64,000 bases of DNA. Source: Theobroma cacao (Eukaryota > Streptophyta > Magnoliopsida > Malvales > Malvaceae). Location: NCBI RefSeq assembly GCF_000208745.1, contig NC_030850.1, positions 36,416,417-36,480,416 of the forward strand, read 5' to 3'. Below, piece after piece: positions 48,650 to 60,812 of the stretch. The notes under the pieces are model-generated. The model ran no database searches. It was given only the letters and a program-made list of their open reading frames with translations, and was not told the DNA's origin. Position 1 is the stretch's first letter. Every line of letters begins with the position of its first letter. The translations under genes and the position numbers were made by a program.

Positions 48650-49323
48650 AATTGAATGAGTTTTCAGTCAATACGGCGGTCTTTGTTTACAGCCCAAGAA
48701 ACAATAAAAAAAGCAAGATAAATTTTCTAAGACAAGTTGGGGTTTGATTAGTCTGAACTCTGAATCCAAGCTATAAATCTCTAAAAAATTTACAACGATA
48801 CGTGGCGTCAACTGGTCATGGATTTGGTAGCCAAGAACTATCAAGGTACTTTCATGGGTCATGACTATTTCCCAGCAGTAGGACAGATTCTTTTTAACCT
48901 TTTGAAGATACTAAAAAATTGTTTTCCTCAATTCTTGATGTTCATGCCGTGATAAATTCTGCTTTAAGAAACATGTAAAACTTAATAAAAGAAATCAAAC
49001 AGGATGTTTCGTTTGGGATGAGAATTTTGTAGGAAACCAACAGGAAAACGAAGAGAAACGTAGACAAGTTTATCACTGTTCTCTGCTTTTCAATTTTCTG
49101 GGCTACCGCCAAAGAATAATCAACCTATATTGACCTTCTTTAAATCATTACACTTTATCTTTTTATATTATCCATTCTCTTATGCTTTTTTTTTTTTTGA
49201 AAATTAGAATCATTTCATTATTAGAACAGGATAAACCCTTTACAAAAAAAACAGAGTATTGTGACTTATGCTTAATTGTGTATACATTTCAAGATATGGG
49301 AGTTTTCTTTATTTCAGAGCAAA
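48650..49323. other. Intergenic sequence
   Basis: No gene recognised. A poly-T tract at about 49185-49198 followed by 'gaaaattagaatcatttcatt' resembles a minus-strand retroposon tail. Confidence 0.5.
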
Positions 49324-50888
49324 CTATAACAATTGGCATAACTTGGAGAGGGTTTTCATAATTTTCCCAAAAAATTGTGGCCGAGACCTCGGATCAACCC
49401 CCAATTGCTAGGAAAGACCAACTTGTTGGAGGTCCTCTCCACCAATTCCAAGCCTTGTTCACCCAAGTTGGAAGCCACCGTAAAGCGAATGGTAGAACAA
49501 AGGCGACCGTGAGGAGGGCATATGCAACACCATCTTTTTCTGTCATACCGTAAATTGAAATCCATAGCTAAACATCATGGAAAGCATTGAAATGAGAAGC
49601 TCCCGTTGGAAGGGAAACCCCCCTGTGAGATATATAATGATGCTGAGTGATGCAGTGAGGCCAAAGGAGTTCCAAAACAGAAACAGATAAGATGTTGCCT
49701 GAGTGCCTAATAATGCAGAGGCAGCTACTAACGCAGATGTTACTGCCGGTCCAGCCCTTGTCACGTTACCAGATGCTGGATTTGATTGTGAGTCATATTC
49801 TAGCAAGCCGGATGGAGGGTTCAGACCCTCCTGGAAAGTGACGGAGGCAATCAATGCAGCCACCACCAGCAGTACATTTCGAGTGTCGCTTGGTGAATCT
49901 CTTTCCAGCTGAAACTTGAAATATTTGAACCAATCCTGTAATGGCTCTTCTGCAAGGTCATGCCAGGATTGTTTCTTTTTAGCAATTACTGTGTCATTTT
50001 GAAGGATTTTCCTCATTTGGATATCGTTGGGTTCTTCCATGACTATATCTAGTATATCCATTGCAGTCAGACCCTTTGAGTTTGGGGCATTCACTTCTAG
50101 TATTCCATTGAAAACATTGTTCTTACCAACAAGCAATTCAAGACTCTACAACATGTATAATTTTATCAGTCAATGCCAACTGTTTTGGAGGAAAAGAAAA
50201 TTTGCCCAAGAAAAATAATAAGATACTAGATCAGAAACAGATGGAAATTGTTGCAGAAACAGAATCGTAAGAGGATAATAGATTAGCTAAAACTGCGAAT
50301 TGTTACTTACACTGTATTGTCTTCGAGCAGCTGCCAGATGCAAGACAGAGTTCCCATCACGAACCCTGAAATTATGACCGTTTTCTCTTTCAGATTTTCC
50401 AGCCAGTTGACCAAGACGCTGAAAGCAGGGAATTGGTTGTTTTTCACAGCAAGGTGAAGTGCAGTCTCCCCATAGCTGGTCACATCTGTTATACATTTCG
50501 GACAAGTCGAAATCAATTCATTTATGATCTCAACTCTTCCCTTTGCAGCAGCATAATGAAGGGCTGTTCTTTGATCCTGGCCTGGCAGACGATAAATCTG
50601 GAATTCAGTCTTTAAAAGCTGTCTGACAATATCTATATGCCCTGTAACAACTGCTATATCCAAAGGCCGGTAACCATCCTTTCTCATTTCTCCTGCAAAT
50701 TCTGGTTTATGTTTCATAATCTGATGTACAAAGTCAAGCTGACCAGCCTTAACCGCAGCATGTAAAGGTGTCTCTGTGGAACACGACAGGGCAACATCAG
50801 TTAGAATCAATGGATTTTTCTCAAGCAAATCGTATAGCACCTCAATATTTCCTGTCCGAGCAGCTTCAAACAATCTCTCGTTGTCCAT
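49324..50888 (-). pseudogene. Ankyrin-PGG protein pseudogene with three frameshifts
   Basis: Two exons: about 50888-50311 (donor CAGT/GTAAGT) and 50145-49324. Exon 1 starts MDNERLFEAARTGNIEVLYD and encodes ankyrin repeats (TPLHAAVKAGQLDFVHQIM, YRPLDIAVVTGHIDIVRQLL, TALHYAAAKGRVEIINELI, ETALHLAVKNNQFPAFSVLV). Exon 2 holds a linker (GLTAMDILDIVMEEPND), the PGG helix (TRNVLLVVAALIASVTFQEG, then NPPSG) and helices to FPFQRELLISMLSMMFSYG. Frame breaks: one near 50360-50375, before RDGNSVLHLAAARRQY; one near 49555, after SYG, beyond which the family tail WLPTWVNKAWNWWRGPPTSW continues in another frame; one in a G run near 49400. All are single-base losses or gains against the family. In intact form it would be about 460 aa. 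A recent pseudogene, or a sequence with assembly errors. Confidence 0.85.
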
Positions 50889-51772
50889 TTGAGAATTTGT
50901 GAAAAAAAATTGTAGAACCTTATCTTGTGGTGTTAGAAATTATTCAAAGTATTTGCCAGGAAATCTGAAGCAGCTTTATAGGAAAACTCCAACCTGTTTC
51001 TTAGAGACCACAAAAGAAGAGGAGTTGGTCTACTGTCTGCAAATATTATACAAATTTTTTGTTACAATCGTCATCGGAAGTTTTCTGACTACAGAATCAA
51101 GCGTTGAATTTTTTTTTTTGGGGATTTCTTACCATATGTCACAGTTTTCTTATTTAAGGGATGCATTAGCTAGGAATTATGAATAAATTAATTAATGACT
51201 TGATGAATATGATGATTCCTTCGTTTTGCTTTCATGAAATAACCATTCTTTGTCCTTTACAATTTTTTCTTGTGTAATACTGATACCTGCAGATAAGGCA
51301 AGAAACTGAATAGACTATTGGGAATTCAAGCCTTTTGTTACCAGATGGTGAATTTTTACTTGATCTGGAAATATTTAGCCCCACTGACTTGATCCCTTCT
51401 GCTAAATTCTCTACATTGTTCTACAGAAATTAACTGCTTGCAGTTGCTATTGATGCCAGCATTGGCGATACTCACCAACAAGTCCAACGCATGACCAGTC
51501 AAAATACACTGATTTCTCAGATTTCTCAAGATCTGCCTTCTTTCTTTGTTTCTTTTTAAATTAACAGGATACAGAAAACACATGTAGGGAAGAACAACAG
51601 AAACAATTAAATGAATGGATATGCACTTATTTGATAAATGAACCAAATAAACTTGTAAATTTTTACAAATGAAGAACAAGTTATTATGTTGGCAAGATAC
51701 AATTACCAGAGGAATGAAATTCTAAATTACTCAACTGATTCATGATACAAGAGAAGCACATTCTAAACTCTA
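50889..51772. repeat. Flank duplicated at 58483-60190
   Basis: The region upstream of the 50888 gene matches 58483-58680 and 59741-60190 (for example 'gcaaatattatacaaattt' and 'tttcttgtgtaatactgatacctg'). No gene is seen in it. Confidence 0.75.
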
Positions 51773-53733
51773 TTACCGTCGCCTTGTATCTGGAACAACT
51801 CCCCATTTCTTCAGCAACCACATGGTAAACCTTGCCAACTCCGCAAGAAATAGAATTCCCATCAAAATGACCACTATGTATATTTCTCTCATTTTGGTTG
51901 GACCCATATAGATTACAGCTATCACGTAAGTACCAGTCATTGAAAGTATGGCCAGCCGCAAGCCTGCCCTGAGAGGGAATCCACTGGTAAGGAGAAAGAT
52001 CATGCCGAATGATGCAAAGAAACCAATTGCATTGAAAACAGTGAACACAGCAAAGATTTCAGGGTCGCTAGCCATGACAGCCTCTCCAGGCATTGTGGCT
52101 CTCTTCTGAACGGTGATGGTCTGAGATTTTCTGTTCTCTGCTGACCAAAAACCACTTGGAGGGCTCAGAATCGCTTGTTATGTGACTGTTGCTATCAGGA
52201 CTGCCACAACCATTAGTGCATTTTGAGTTTCAGTTGATGATTCCGTAACCTCTTTCATCAGTTCCTTCCATAGGTTCCATGAACAACAAGATTGCGATGT
52301 TTGCGTGTTGATAAAGCTTTCTGCTCCGGTTCGGACATTAGCCGGTTCTGTTGTGAGGTCTCGGGCTTTCACAGCTCCAGCTTGCTGAAACATCTGACAA
52401 ATCTGAATATCATAACAATCACCTCCACTTTGGAGAAAAAGATCTAGGACATCCTTTGGTGTAATTCCGCTTGAGTTAATGGCGTTTACGTTAATCCCAG
52501 AAACAACTGCTTCTTGACCAATTAACAGACCTATAATCTGCAACCGAGAATATATATTCATAATTTACAACTTCTGGAGAGAATACCAATAGCACAATCA
52601 GTGAAATCTATTCATTATTAGAATTTTACGTAGCCAAGGAATAAACAGAATGTAACTAGAATAACGTGTGTTGGACTCCACCATGACCAAAACCATGATT
52701 TAGTAGCACATCTGCTTCAACTTATACCTGACATCTTTCCACAATAAGAATGCGGTCGAAGAAATGTTGGTATTTATTAGATTCCCGATTAAGTAATGAT
52801 CTGCATATTGTTCATTAACACCTAGTTTGTCCTTTTCTTCAGCTTCAAACAAATGGTTTCCCTTGGGAAAGTGCTTAAGGCACTCAGCCAGTATCTATGT
52901 GCTCTCATCTTTGCTTAACTATGCAGCTTGTTACATTATCTGACAGGACAATGCCATCTTTTTTAAAGGCATTCAGGATTCATTAACAGTCTGATTTCAC
53001 ATGCTGCAGACTTGGTTTTTGAGCAGATAGGAGACACCAAGAACAAATGAACGAATACAATAAATCAAAAAAGAAGAGAAACGAATAAATAAGAATAGAT
53101 GAAGTAAATAACTATCAGGAAATTGAGAAAAAAAAAATTAGCAGGAAGAACTGCACTTGCCTCATGTTGTCTGTTGAAGGTTGCCTGATGTAATATGGTG
53201 TTCCCATCCCTGTCTTTCCAATTCAAAATTTCCGTCATATCTAACTTTCGCATCTCCTCAATCAAAACCCTTGCAGCCTCAATCTGGTTACTCTTCACAG
53301 CCGAATGAAGGGCAGTTTCCCCGAAAGCAGTCAGTTCTTTAACAGACTCGGGGCAAGCCCAGACCAGTTCCTTAACAGCATCAACTCTGCCTTTCAAAGC
53401 CGCGCAATGAAGTGGAACCTTACCATCTTTTCCCTTCAAAAGACATATGTCACATCCAACTCTCGTAAGCTCTCTTATAATTTCCACGTGCCCTTTAGCC
53501 GAAGCGACATGCATGGGGCTATAACCACTTTCACTTAGCTCCCTGGCGAATGCTGGCTTTCTGCTCACAATTTCTCTTGTGATTTCTGTTTGTCCTGCCA
53601 TTGCTGATATGTGTAGAGGATTATCGACAGAGTTTAAGGCAACTCGATCAAGCAGAAATGGATCTTCCCCGAGTAATGAGTGAAATGCAGAAATATCTCC
53701 AGAACGAGATGCTTCGAACAATCTTGGTTCCAT
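51773..53733 (-). pseudogene. Ankyrin-PGG membrane protein gene with one nonsense codon
   Basis: Two exons, 53733-53161 and 52537-51773, in phase, 445 codons when read through. Exon 1 starts MEPRLFEASRSGDISAFHSL and carries ankyrin repeats (NPLHISAMAGQTEITREIV, YSPMHVASAKGHVEIIRELT, VPLHCAALKGRVDAVKELV, ETALHSAVKSNQIEAARVLI). Exon 2 has the linker SSGITPKDVLDLFLQSGG, then the first PGG helix (NALMVVAVLIATVT), where TAA stands at 52180-52178; the sister copy at 43164 has Tyr (TAC). Beyond it the frame stays open to the normal end (WGVVPDTRRR). The intron donor is GC (GAG/GCAAGT), a known minor class. Stopping there leaves ankyrin repeats and half a membrane helix, about 310 aa. Family members are ACD6/ITN1-like defence and stress membrane proteins. 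Whether this is a null allele or a truncated but used protein cannot be told. Confidence 0.88.
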
Positions 53734-55399
53734 TTCTACTTGATCTTGTTGCCCTTACCAATGTGACAAAATGTAGTGTGAGCTTTGTGTTTTCTTGGAA
53801 TATTTTATAGTATATTTAAGGTGATAGAATTCGTCACCGGGAATGGAATTTGATCCTATGGGCAAACTGGCAAGCAATGCAAGCAAAAGACAAAGTACTA
53901 TCTGCTTTTTACTATTAATTTACCTTTGAAACCTGGAAAGCGGCATAGAAGGTAACTTAGAAAATCTGACAGATTTGAATGGTCTAAATTCTTTAAAATG
54001 AAGAAGAATGCATGGTGGAACTAATTAATTTTTGTTTGGGGGCCAAAATGAAGAAGAATTAAGGTTAAAATTTTTTAAAACTAATATGTTGAATTTAATC
54101 AACAATTTTTTTCAGAATTGAGCTTGGATGTTTTGATTTATATTACTTTTGTTCATGAGTTGAGGCATTCAGATTTAATGACTCAAGTGTAAGAGAATCA
54201 TTTGAATGATTTTCATCTTTTTCTTTTAAAAAATTTGTTAATTATTTTTAACTTACTCATATTTTAATTAAACTTGAAAAAAAAATTTAATGCAGTCAAT
54301 ATTCAATATTCTTATTTTATTTCTATTTAAATTTAAAATATTAAATATAAAACTATAATGCATAAAATATAAATAATTAAACACGATATACAGAATTTCA
54401 AACAATGATTAAATATATAAATAGTTAAATAATATAGATAAAAAGAACAAAATAAAAAAAAACTTTACCTCTTCTTAATGTCACACAATAGTGATGAGTA
54501 GTAACGTTCTTTTTTATCCAAGCTTACAAGCTAATAAATTTTTTTTGAAGAAAGAAATATGTTTCAATGTTGAGTTCCACATAAGAGAGTAAGATAAGAA
54601 TAAAAGAGAATAGAAAAAGAAAAAGAAAGAAAGAGAAAGAGTTAAAAGAGAAATATAAGAATTAAGATAAAATTGAATAAAGTTTGTAAAATTAATTTAT
54701 TATTTGTTATTAATATTAATTATTAAATAAAACAATTATTTTGAAAAAATCATTTAAAAATATATAATAAATAAATAAATTTAAAAAATTAAAATATATA
54801 TAATAAATATATAATAAATAAATAATTTTAAAATTTTAAAAAAATCACTCCCCACGCAGATACATTACCCTTGCCTCCTCCCGGTAGGCAATGCTTTAAT
54901 TAGTTTAAGGATTTTCTTTTAATAATATAGTTTATTATTATGTTTTGCTTTTGCCAAAAGAAATGAAACCTATTGTGATTTACTACTATAGTCATACACG
55001 CAATTTTTAACCTATTACATTAGTCTTTGTTTGAGTTTAACATGGGTTCTTATCTTTATTTGTACAATTTCGTGTTAGTCATGTTTGGCTCATTGGAAGT
55101 ATCATTTCATTCCAACAACAGTCTCACTAAATAATTGTTCTACTATTTAATTCATTCTTTTATCAAAAAAAATTATTCTTCAAAATTTATAATTTTTTAA
55201 ATTTTTTAATAATTCAGATATTAATTATTTTACAGGAGTTAAAATTCTTTTTACCAAATCGTGATTAATTAATGCTTCACATTTATGATCTCTATTACAA
55301 ATAAAACTTAATTATAGTAGTGGTGGTATTGTTTATGCGTCATGCATTATTAGAGAAACTGAGAACAATAAAAGTTGACAAGTAAAAAAAACTTGAGAT
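53734..55399. other. AT-rich intergenic region
   Basis: No gene. 54500-54660 has a purine-rich 'agaaaaagaaaaagaaag' tract. 54890-55080 is the partner of the duplicated flank at 42530-42720. 55190-55290 resembles 56925-57025 ('ttaatgcttcacattta'), a further short duplicated segment. Confidence 0.6.
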
Positions 55400-55965
55400 T
55401 GGATATATGTGATTGTCGAACGTGGTGAAATGGGTTCTTAACCCAGCTATGGTGACATGGAGGATGAGAAAACTTTACATCCAAATCACAAATTGCTCAA
55501 GAATTTAAGACAACGGCGGATAAAACACACTTTCGCCCAGCTAATGATGATGTTGATGCCTTTCAAAAAAAAAAAATGATGATGTTGATCGACTTGCGAA
55601 AGAGGGGTCTCACGGCCTCAACAGTTGCTGTGGGTTAATCATGAACCGCCTCCCAATCAAGGTATTGGTTCTAGTTGTGTGATTGTGAAATTGTAAATGT
55701 CTTTGTTCTTGATTCTTCCAAGTGAATTCCTTGATCTGTTGGGATATTTTTTTTGTTAGTTTACAGCTTGATTGTTTGGGTAACAACATTTCTAGTGGGG
55801 TTGTGCTGATCCCAGGTCAGGGAGGGTTTGCTGTTCACAAACAATATGTATAGGTGATTTTAAGAAGCAGAGATAGGCCTTTTTGTAATCCTGTTTTGCG
55901 TTCTGTAATCATCGATATTATTAATACAAACTATTATATGTATTAAAAAAAATTATCATATTAAA
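55400..55965 (+). mobile_element. LINE 3' end remnant (RNase H tail, 3' UTR, poly-A)
   Basis: On the + strand a broken frame ends RPANDDVDRLAKEG (about 55530-55610), the last motif of the plant LINE RNase H domain, interrupted by a short duplication with an A run at 55568-55577. A non-coding tail follows and ends 'gcgttctgtaatcatcgata' and then an A-rich stretch near 55945-55953. Reverse transcriptase is absent, so it is a 5'-truncated copy. Confidence 0.65.
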
Positions 55966-57018
55966 TAATAATTATTTTTTAAAAATAAATAATTTTGATT
56001 CACATTTATATTTTTTTCTCGTAATGTATGTATCATGATCTTAAATAAAAATCGTGCATTTCACGTCAACTATATACTAAAGTGAAACTAATCTCAATCT
56101 ATATCTTAAAAATTGATATAAACCACGTGATATAACTTATAGACAGATGGTGATTGGTTCTCCTTTAAGAGAGGTTAATTAATCAGACCAATTCTCCACT
56201 TACTTGAAAGTCGGCAAGGTTTTTCTTGTTTCAACGACAGATTTTATTATATGCTACAACTAGTCTTTAATTTTGGTCAAAAAGACTTCTCTTGACATAA
56301 AAGTTCTGAACATTTTCTAAGCAATTGATTGTGTATAGACTACTTTCCAAGCCCTCTACATGTGCCAACAACATGACCCCATCTTACAAGATTGCTGAAC
56401 AATAAGAGGTCCTCGCTCTGTGGAACACGTGTCCGCAAGGTTAATTAATAGGACCAATTTGACTCGAGAAGCTTGGCCATACAAATGCTGGGGGCTGTAA
56501 GCAGATGAAGCAAATGCCTTTGCATTCTAAACGGTTCTTTTTATATAACATAGGATTAGAAATTCGAAAATATTAAAGAAGGGTTTAAAGCTTTACTTGT
56601 CTTACTGTTACTATGCAAAGGTTCTTGTTAATAATATAGGATTAGAAAATCAAAATTTTTAAAGAAAGGTTTAAAGTGTTATTGTTTTAATGTAAATATG
56701 CAAAAAATTTATGAGTGATAAATCTCAAAATTATTTATATTTTATATTAACAATTAATTCAGTAACACTTATTAATAAATGATAAGATTATTTTATTACA
56801 ATTTTAATGTATCCGTATACTTGTTGGTAACTAATAAGCTTGAAAGATATTCACATTCCTATCAAGAAAAAATCGAGGAATAGTTATTTTAACATTTAAT
56901 TAACTTTATTTTTTATAGTCTGTATTTTTTAAAATTTTTGAATAATTAAGATATTAACTAGGAGTAAAAATTCCTCCTAAGGAGTAGTGATTTATTAATG
57001 CTTCACATTTACAATCTT
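55966..57018. other. AT-rich intergenic region
   Basis: Nothing coding seen. Two related segments occur at 56535-56600 and 56620-56690 ('ataggattagaaa', 'aaagaagggtttaaag' and variants), a local duplication of about 90 bp. Confidence 0.55.
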
Positions 57019-58319
57019 GATTTTTGTTTTTTGAAAAGCTGAATATTCATTCACAGGCAAACGATTTGCACGGAAGTCGCAGGCTAACAAAAGCAGACCT
57101 GTCAACAAACAGCAAGAAAAAACTCTTGTTTAGGTCCAGCACATACTGGGCAGCGGACCAGCCTATACAAAAAAATGACTCAACGCCTGCTTTAATCAAG
57201 CTTCGACAAAAATACAAGGCATCAACTTCTTTCCACAAAAAAACGAAGCAAGCTAAAACAATTAAACCCCAGAACAGTTAATCCACAGCAGTTTCTAGGC
57301 TCTTTGAACCCCACCCTTAGCCAATGTGTCTGCATCTCCATTGGCCGAACGTAGGTTATGCCCAATTTGCCATTCATCAATCCTCGTCAACATATTGTGA
57401 ATAAAAATAATTTCTTTCCGCAATCTCCAAGGGACTACAGACGGATTCCTTACCCATTTAACCACGTTTGAAGAGTCAGATTCTATCATTAATTTCACGG
57501 AGGACCTCCATGTAGAAGCTGCAAAGATAACCGCAGCCTCCTTCACTGCCAACAACTCTTCTAAGTTAGAATCTATCATCCCCATAGATTTGGAGAAAAG
57601 AGCCATAACGTCTCCACTCCAATCTTTAAGGATGCTGCCAATTCCAGCATGACCTGGGTTACCATGGGAAGCACCATCAGTGTTAAATTTGTAGCTGCCC
57701 TCCCCTGGTTTCTCCCAACTCTGTATTTCCCTTTAGTGACTGACTCTCCTCGGATTAGTAGCATTGCAGGGGTCTTTAATCAGATCATCAACACCCAAAT
57801 TAACCTCAGGCCATTTGGCATGCGTCCACCAAGCAATGCGCACTATAACAAGCTCAAACACTTGGCTGCTGTCCCAACTCTTACCCTTGAACACCATATC
57901 GTTTCTTGTAATCCAAATAGACAATGTAATAGCATAAAAAGCCATCCTCCAGACCAACCCATTTTCAAAACAGCTAGCAGCGTTATTCCACCTTTGGAAC
58001 CAAATTTCAAGTTTAGAGTAACTCACCCATTCAGTTTTCCATAAAGCACACCACTTCTGCCATACTCTCCAAGTTTCACTGCAATTAAAAAACAGGTGCC
58101 CTACAGACTCAATTTCAGATCTGCAAATTAAGCAGATAGCAGCCTCACTCTTGAGAATACCTCTGCTCACTAATAACTCCTTAACAGCCAACCTCCCTTG
58201 AAGTACCTGCCAGCAGAAAAGCTCTACTTTATGGGGTGCTAACCCAGCCTGTATTTGCTTTCAATAACCTGCGTAATATCTATTAGAGGAAAGAACACTC
58301 CTACAAAGCCCTAGCCTCA
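57019..58319 (-). mobile_element. LINE (L1-like) remnant: zf-RVT and RNase H
   Basis: Minus strand. The 5' side begins inside the polyprotein at about 58319 and reads APHKVELFCWQVLQGRLAVK, then the zf-RVT pattern CLICRSEIESVGHLFFNCSE (cysteines and histidine conserved). After a frame break comes an RNase H domain: FNTDGASHGNPGHAGIGSIL, EELLAVKEA, MIESDSSNVV and RSANGDADTLAKGGV, so the acidic active-site residues are kept. A T-rich tract at 57019-57035 is the poly-A tail of the copy. It is 5'-truncated and lacks most of the reverse transcriptase. It directly abuts the ankyrin gene fragment at 58320. Confidence 0.85.
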
Positions 58320-58482
58320 ACAAAATCAAGCTGACTAGCCTTAACTGCAAGACGTAAAGGTGTCTGTGTGGAACACGACAGGGCAACATCAGTTAGAATC
58401 AATGGCTTTTTCGCAAGTAAATCGTTTAGCACCTTAATATTTCCTTTCCGATAGCAGCTTCAAATAATCTTACATTATCCAT
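58320..58482 (-). pseudogene. Ankyrin-PGG exon 1 fragment
   Basis: Matches the first 55 or so codons of the gene at 50888: an ATG at 58482, then the segment corresponding to residues up to the first ankyrin repeat, including 'aacatcagttagaatcaatgg' identical on the + strand. A 2-base insertion near 58451 shifts the frame. The homology ends where the LINE begins. Its upstream flank (58483-58680) is also copied from 50889-51090. Confidence 0.88.
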
Positions 58483-59145
58483 TTGAGAATTTGTGAATAA
58501 AATTGCAGAACCTTAACTTGTGGTGTCAGAAATTATTCAAAGCATTTGTCAGGAAACCTGACGCTGCTTCTTAGAAATACTACAACCCGTTTCTTAGAGG
58601 CCACGAAAGACGAGGAGTAGGTCTGCTGTCTGCAAATATTATACAAATTTTATATTACAATCTCCTTTCCTTTGAGTCTCTTTTAAACTATGGTAAATTA
58701 GATATCCAATCTTGAATATTTGGTATAATCATCAAAGAAAATTAGAGCTCATCAAGTCAGATAACACTTTCTTGCTAAAGCAATTTTCTTTGGTTCAAAG
58801 CACATTCTGCTCACATAATTTTTTATCGCTAAAACAAAGTCCATTATATTAATTAAGTGACTGTACGAACCCTCATAATTCAAATAATTGAATTCGTACA
58901 AAAAAAAAATTGGAAACCCTCGTAGGATGCGGTTCATTCTGTATATATCATCTTCTGAATGTGAGCCATTGATAGTGCCATCTCTGGTTAGCCTTGATTT
59001 TCTGCTTCCTTTTTTTTCTTTATAAATTGCCTGTTTTTCCCTCTTCCCCCACTTAATTTTTCTTCTATCTCAACATAGTCCTTCCAATCTAGCTCACATA
59101 GAAAGTTTGGGAACCATCCCATAATTTCTTACAACATGTCACGGT
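58483..59145. other. Duplicated flank with an unidentified insert
   Basis: 58483-58680 matches 50889-51080. 58681 to about 59120 has no partner there and is an insertion of unknown nature. The matching sequence resumes briefly with 'tttcttacaacatgtcac' at 59126-59143 against 'tttcttaccatatgtcac' at 51126-51143. Confidence 0.6.
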
Positions 59146-59740
59146 TTAATTTTTTTAAAAATTGGAGTTTATTAGCCAGTAACCGGTATACCATTGATAG
59201 TCTCGAACTGGAGCTGCCGGAGACTCTCATTGGCATGAAATGAAAACCGGCTTGGCAAAAAAGGCATGAACAAAAAGGTTCACCAATCCTTACATAAACC
59301 AGCAGTATGCCCTCATCAATTAGTAACGTCACAAAATAGTCTCGATCCTGCTTAAGATAAAAAACAAACAGCAGGAAACAAGGAGGCTATACAACAAAGA
59401 CATAATTTCTAAAAATCAACCTCAAACAGTGACAGCAATACCCTAAGACCACGAAACAAAAATGATCCAAAAACAGAGTAGAGACTTGAAGATCCCTTGA
59501 AGCCCTTGATCATCAAAGCCAAGATCCAATCGGAGTCGAAAAATTGGACAGCACATTGACAGATCCGAGCGAAGAAGGATCAACATAATTAACTCGAAAC
59601 ACACCACAGGCAAAGGAACCAAGACACGGTCGTGTCTACCTGGAGAACATGACCTGCAACCGGCACAAAAAGGAAGGCCAGCAACTCCCACACGATCAGC
59701 AAGCCTCAAATGCAGAAGAAAGCTGCTTCACCTTGAAGAC
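59146..59740 (-). mobile_element. LINE 3' untranslated remnant
   Basis: Minus strand; ends in a T-rich (poly-A on the minus strand) tract at 59146-59158 next to 'ggagtttattagcc', an AATAAA-containing tail. The remainder looks like a plant LINE 3' untranslated region and has no coding domain. It separates two segments that are contiguous at 51126-51210, so it is an insertion in the duplicated flank. Assignment is by structure and resemblance only. Confidence 0.55.
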
Positions 59741-60200
59741 ATAATGAATATGATGATTCGCTCGTTGTGCTTTCATGCTATGTCCATTCTTTGTCCTTTT
59801 CAGTTTTTTCTTGTGTAATACTGATACCTGGCCCTGCAGATAAGGCAAGAAACTGAAAAGAAAAGGAATTCTAGCCTTTGTTGTCAGGTGCTGAAATTCT
59901 ATTTGGTCTAAAAATATTTAGCCCCACTGACCTTATCCCTTCTACTAAATTCTCTATATTGTTCTACAGAAATTAACTGCTTGCAGCAGCTATTGAAGCC
60001 AGCATTGGCTTTACTCACCAACAAGTCCATGCATGACTAGTCAATTTATCAAAATAGACTGATTTCTTAGATTCTCATGATCTCTCTTCTTTCTTTGTTT
60101 CGTTTTAAATTAACAGGACAGATAAAATTCCTGTAATAGGGAAGAGCGCCACAGAAACTATTAAATGAATGGATATGCAGCTGATAAATAAACCAAATAA
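59741..60200. repeat. Duplicated flank, partner of 51200-51660
   Basis: Shares 'gaatatgatgatt', 'cttgtgtaatactgatacctg', 'agataaggcaagaaactgaa' and 'gttctacagaaattaactgc' in the same order as 51200-51660. Non-coding in both places. Confidence 0.85.
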
Positions 60201-60620
60201 ACTTTTAATTTTTTTTTATTGTGAATGAGAGAAGCAAATGGAAGGAGATTGGTTCATCCGAGGTACATTAATAGCTGGTAAGAAGGTGGTGAGAAAAGGG
60301 CAAAAAGGAATTCTGCAAACTGTCAGTAGGGCGGAAGAACCTGATGTGGGAGATCCTATTTTAGCGAATGAGCAAATGAGAGTTGAGAAGGTGGGCTAGA
60401 TTGAAATGAAAATAGAAAGGAGAATATAGGGCCAGGTAAGGAATTAGGGCTCGAAGCTCGTGAGCAAAGAGGACGAGGGAGAGGGGCCGGGTGATAGATG
60501 AGCCCGAGGAGGAGATTGGAGTAGGGCTCAGAATTGCTTCGTATAGGACTTTGTAATCTTTAATACACACATTTTATTTGTTTGAAATAGGCAAAGCACA
60601 CATTCTGTTTATTTGGTACA
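60201..60620. other. Unassigned sequence before the last PGG copy
   Basis: No gene or family recognised. It is richer in G and A than its surroundings. Confidence 0.4.
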
Positions 60621-60812
60621 TAACAAATCGCACACTTTATTTACTAATTATACAAACTTAATGAAACTCCCAAGTACTAGTATTAATTTTGGACACATAC
60701 CCTGTGTCACATCCTATAACATATATAAACAGCATGAGTTCTAAGTTGTTCGGGCTCCAACTTCTAGGAATTTGCCTGTGTCTGCCTACGTTCATTGTTT
60801 TCCTCCATCCGC

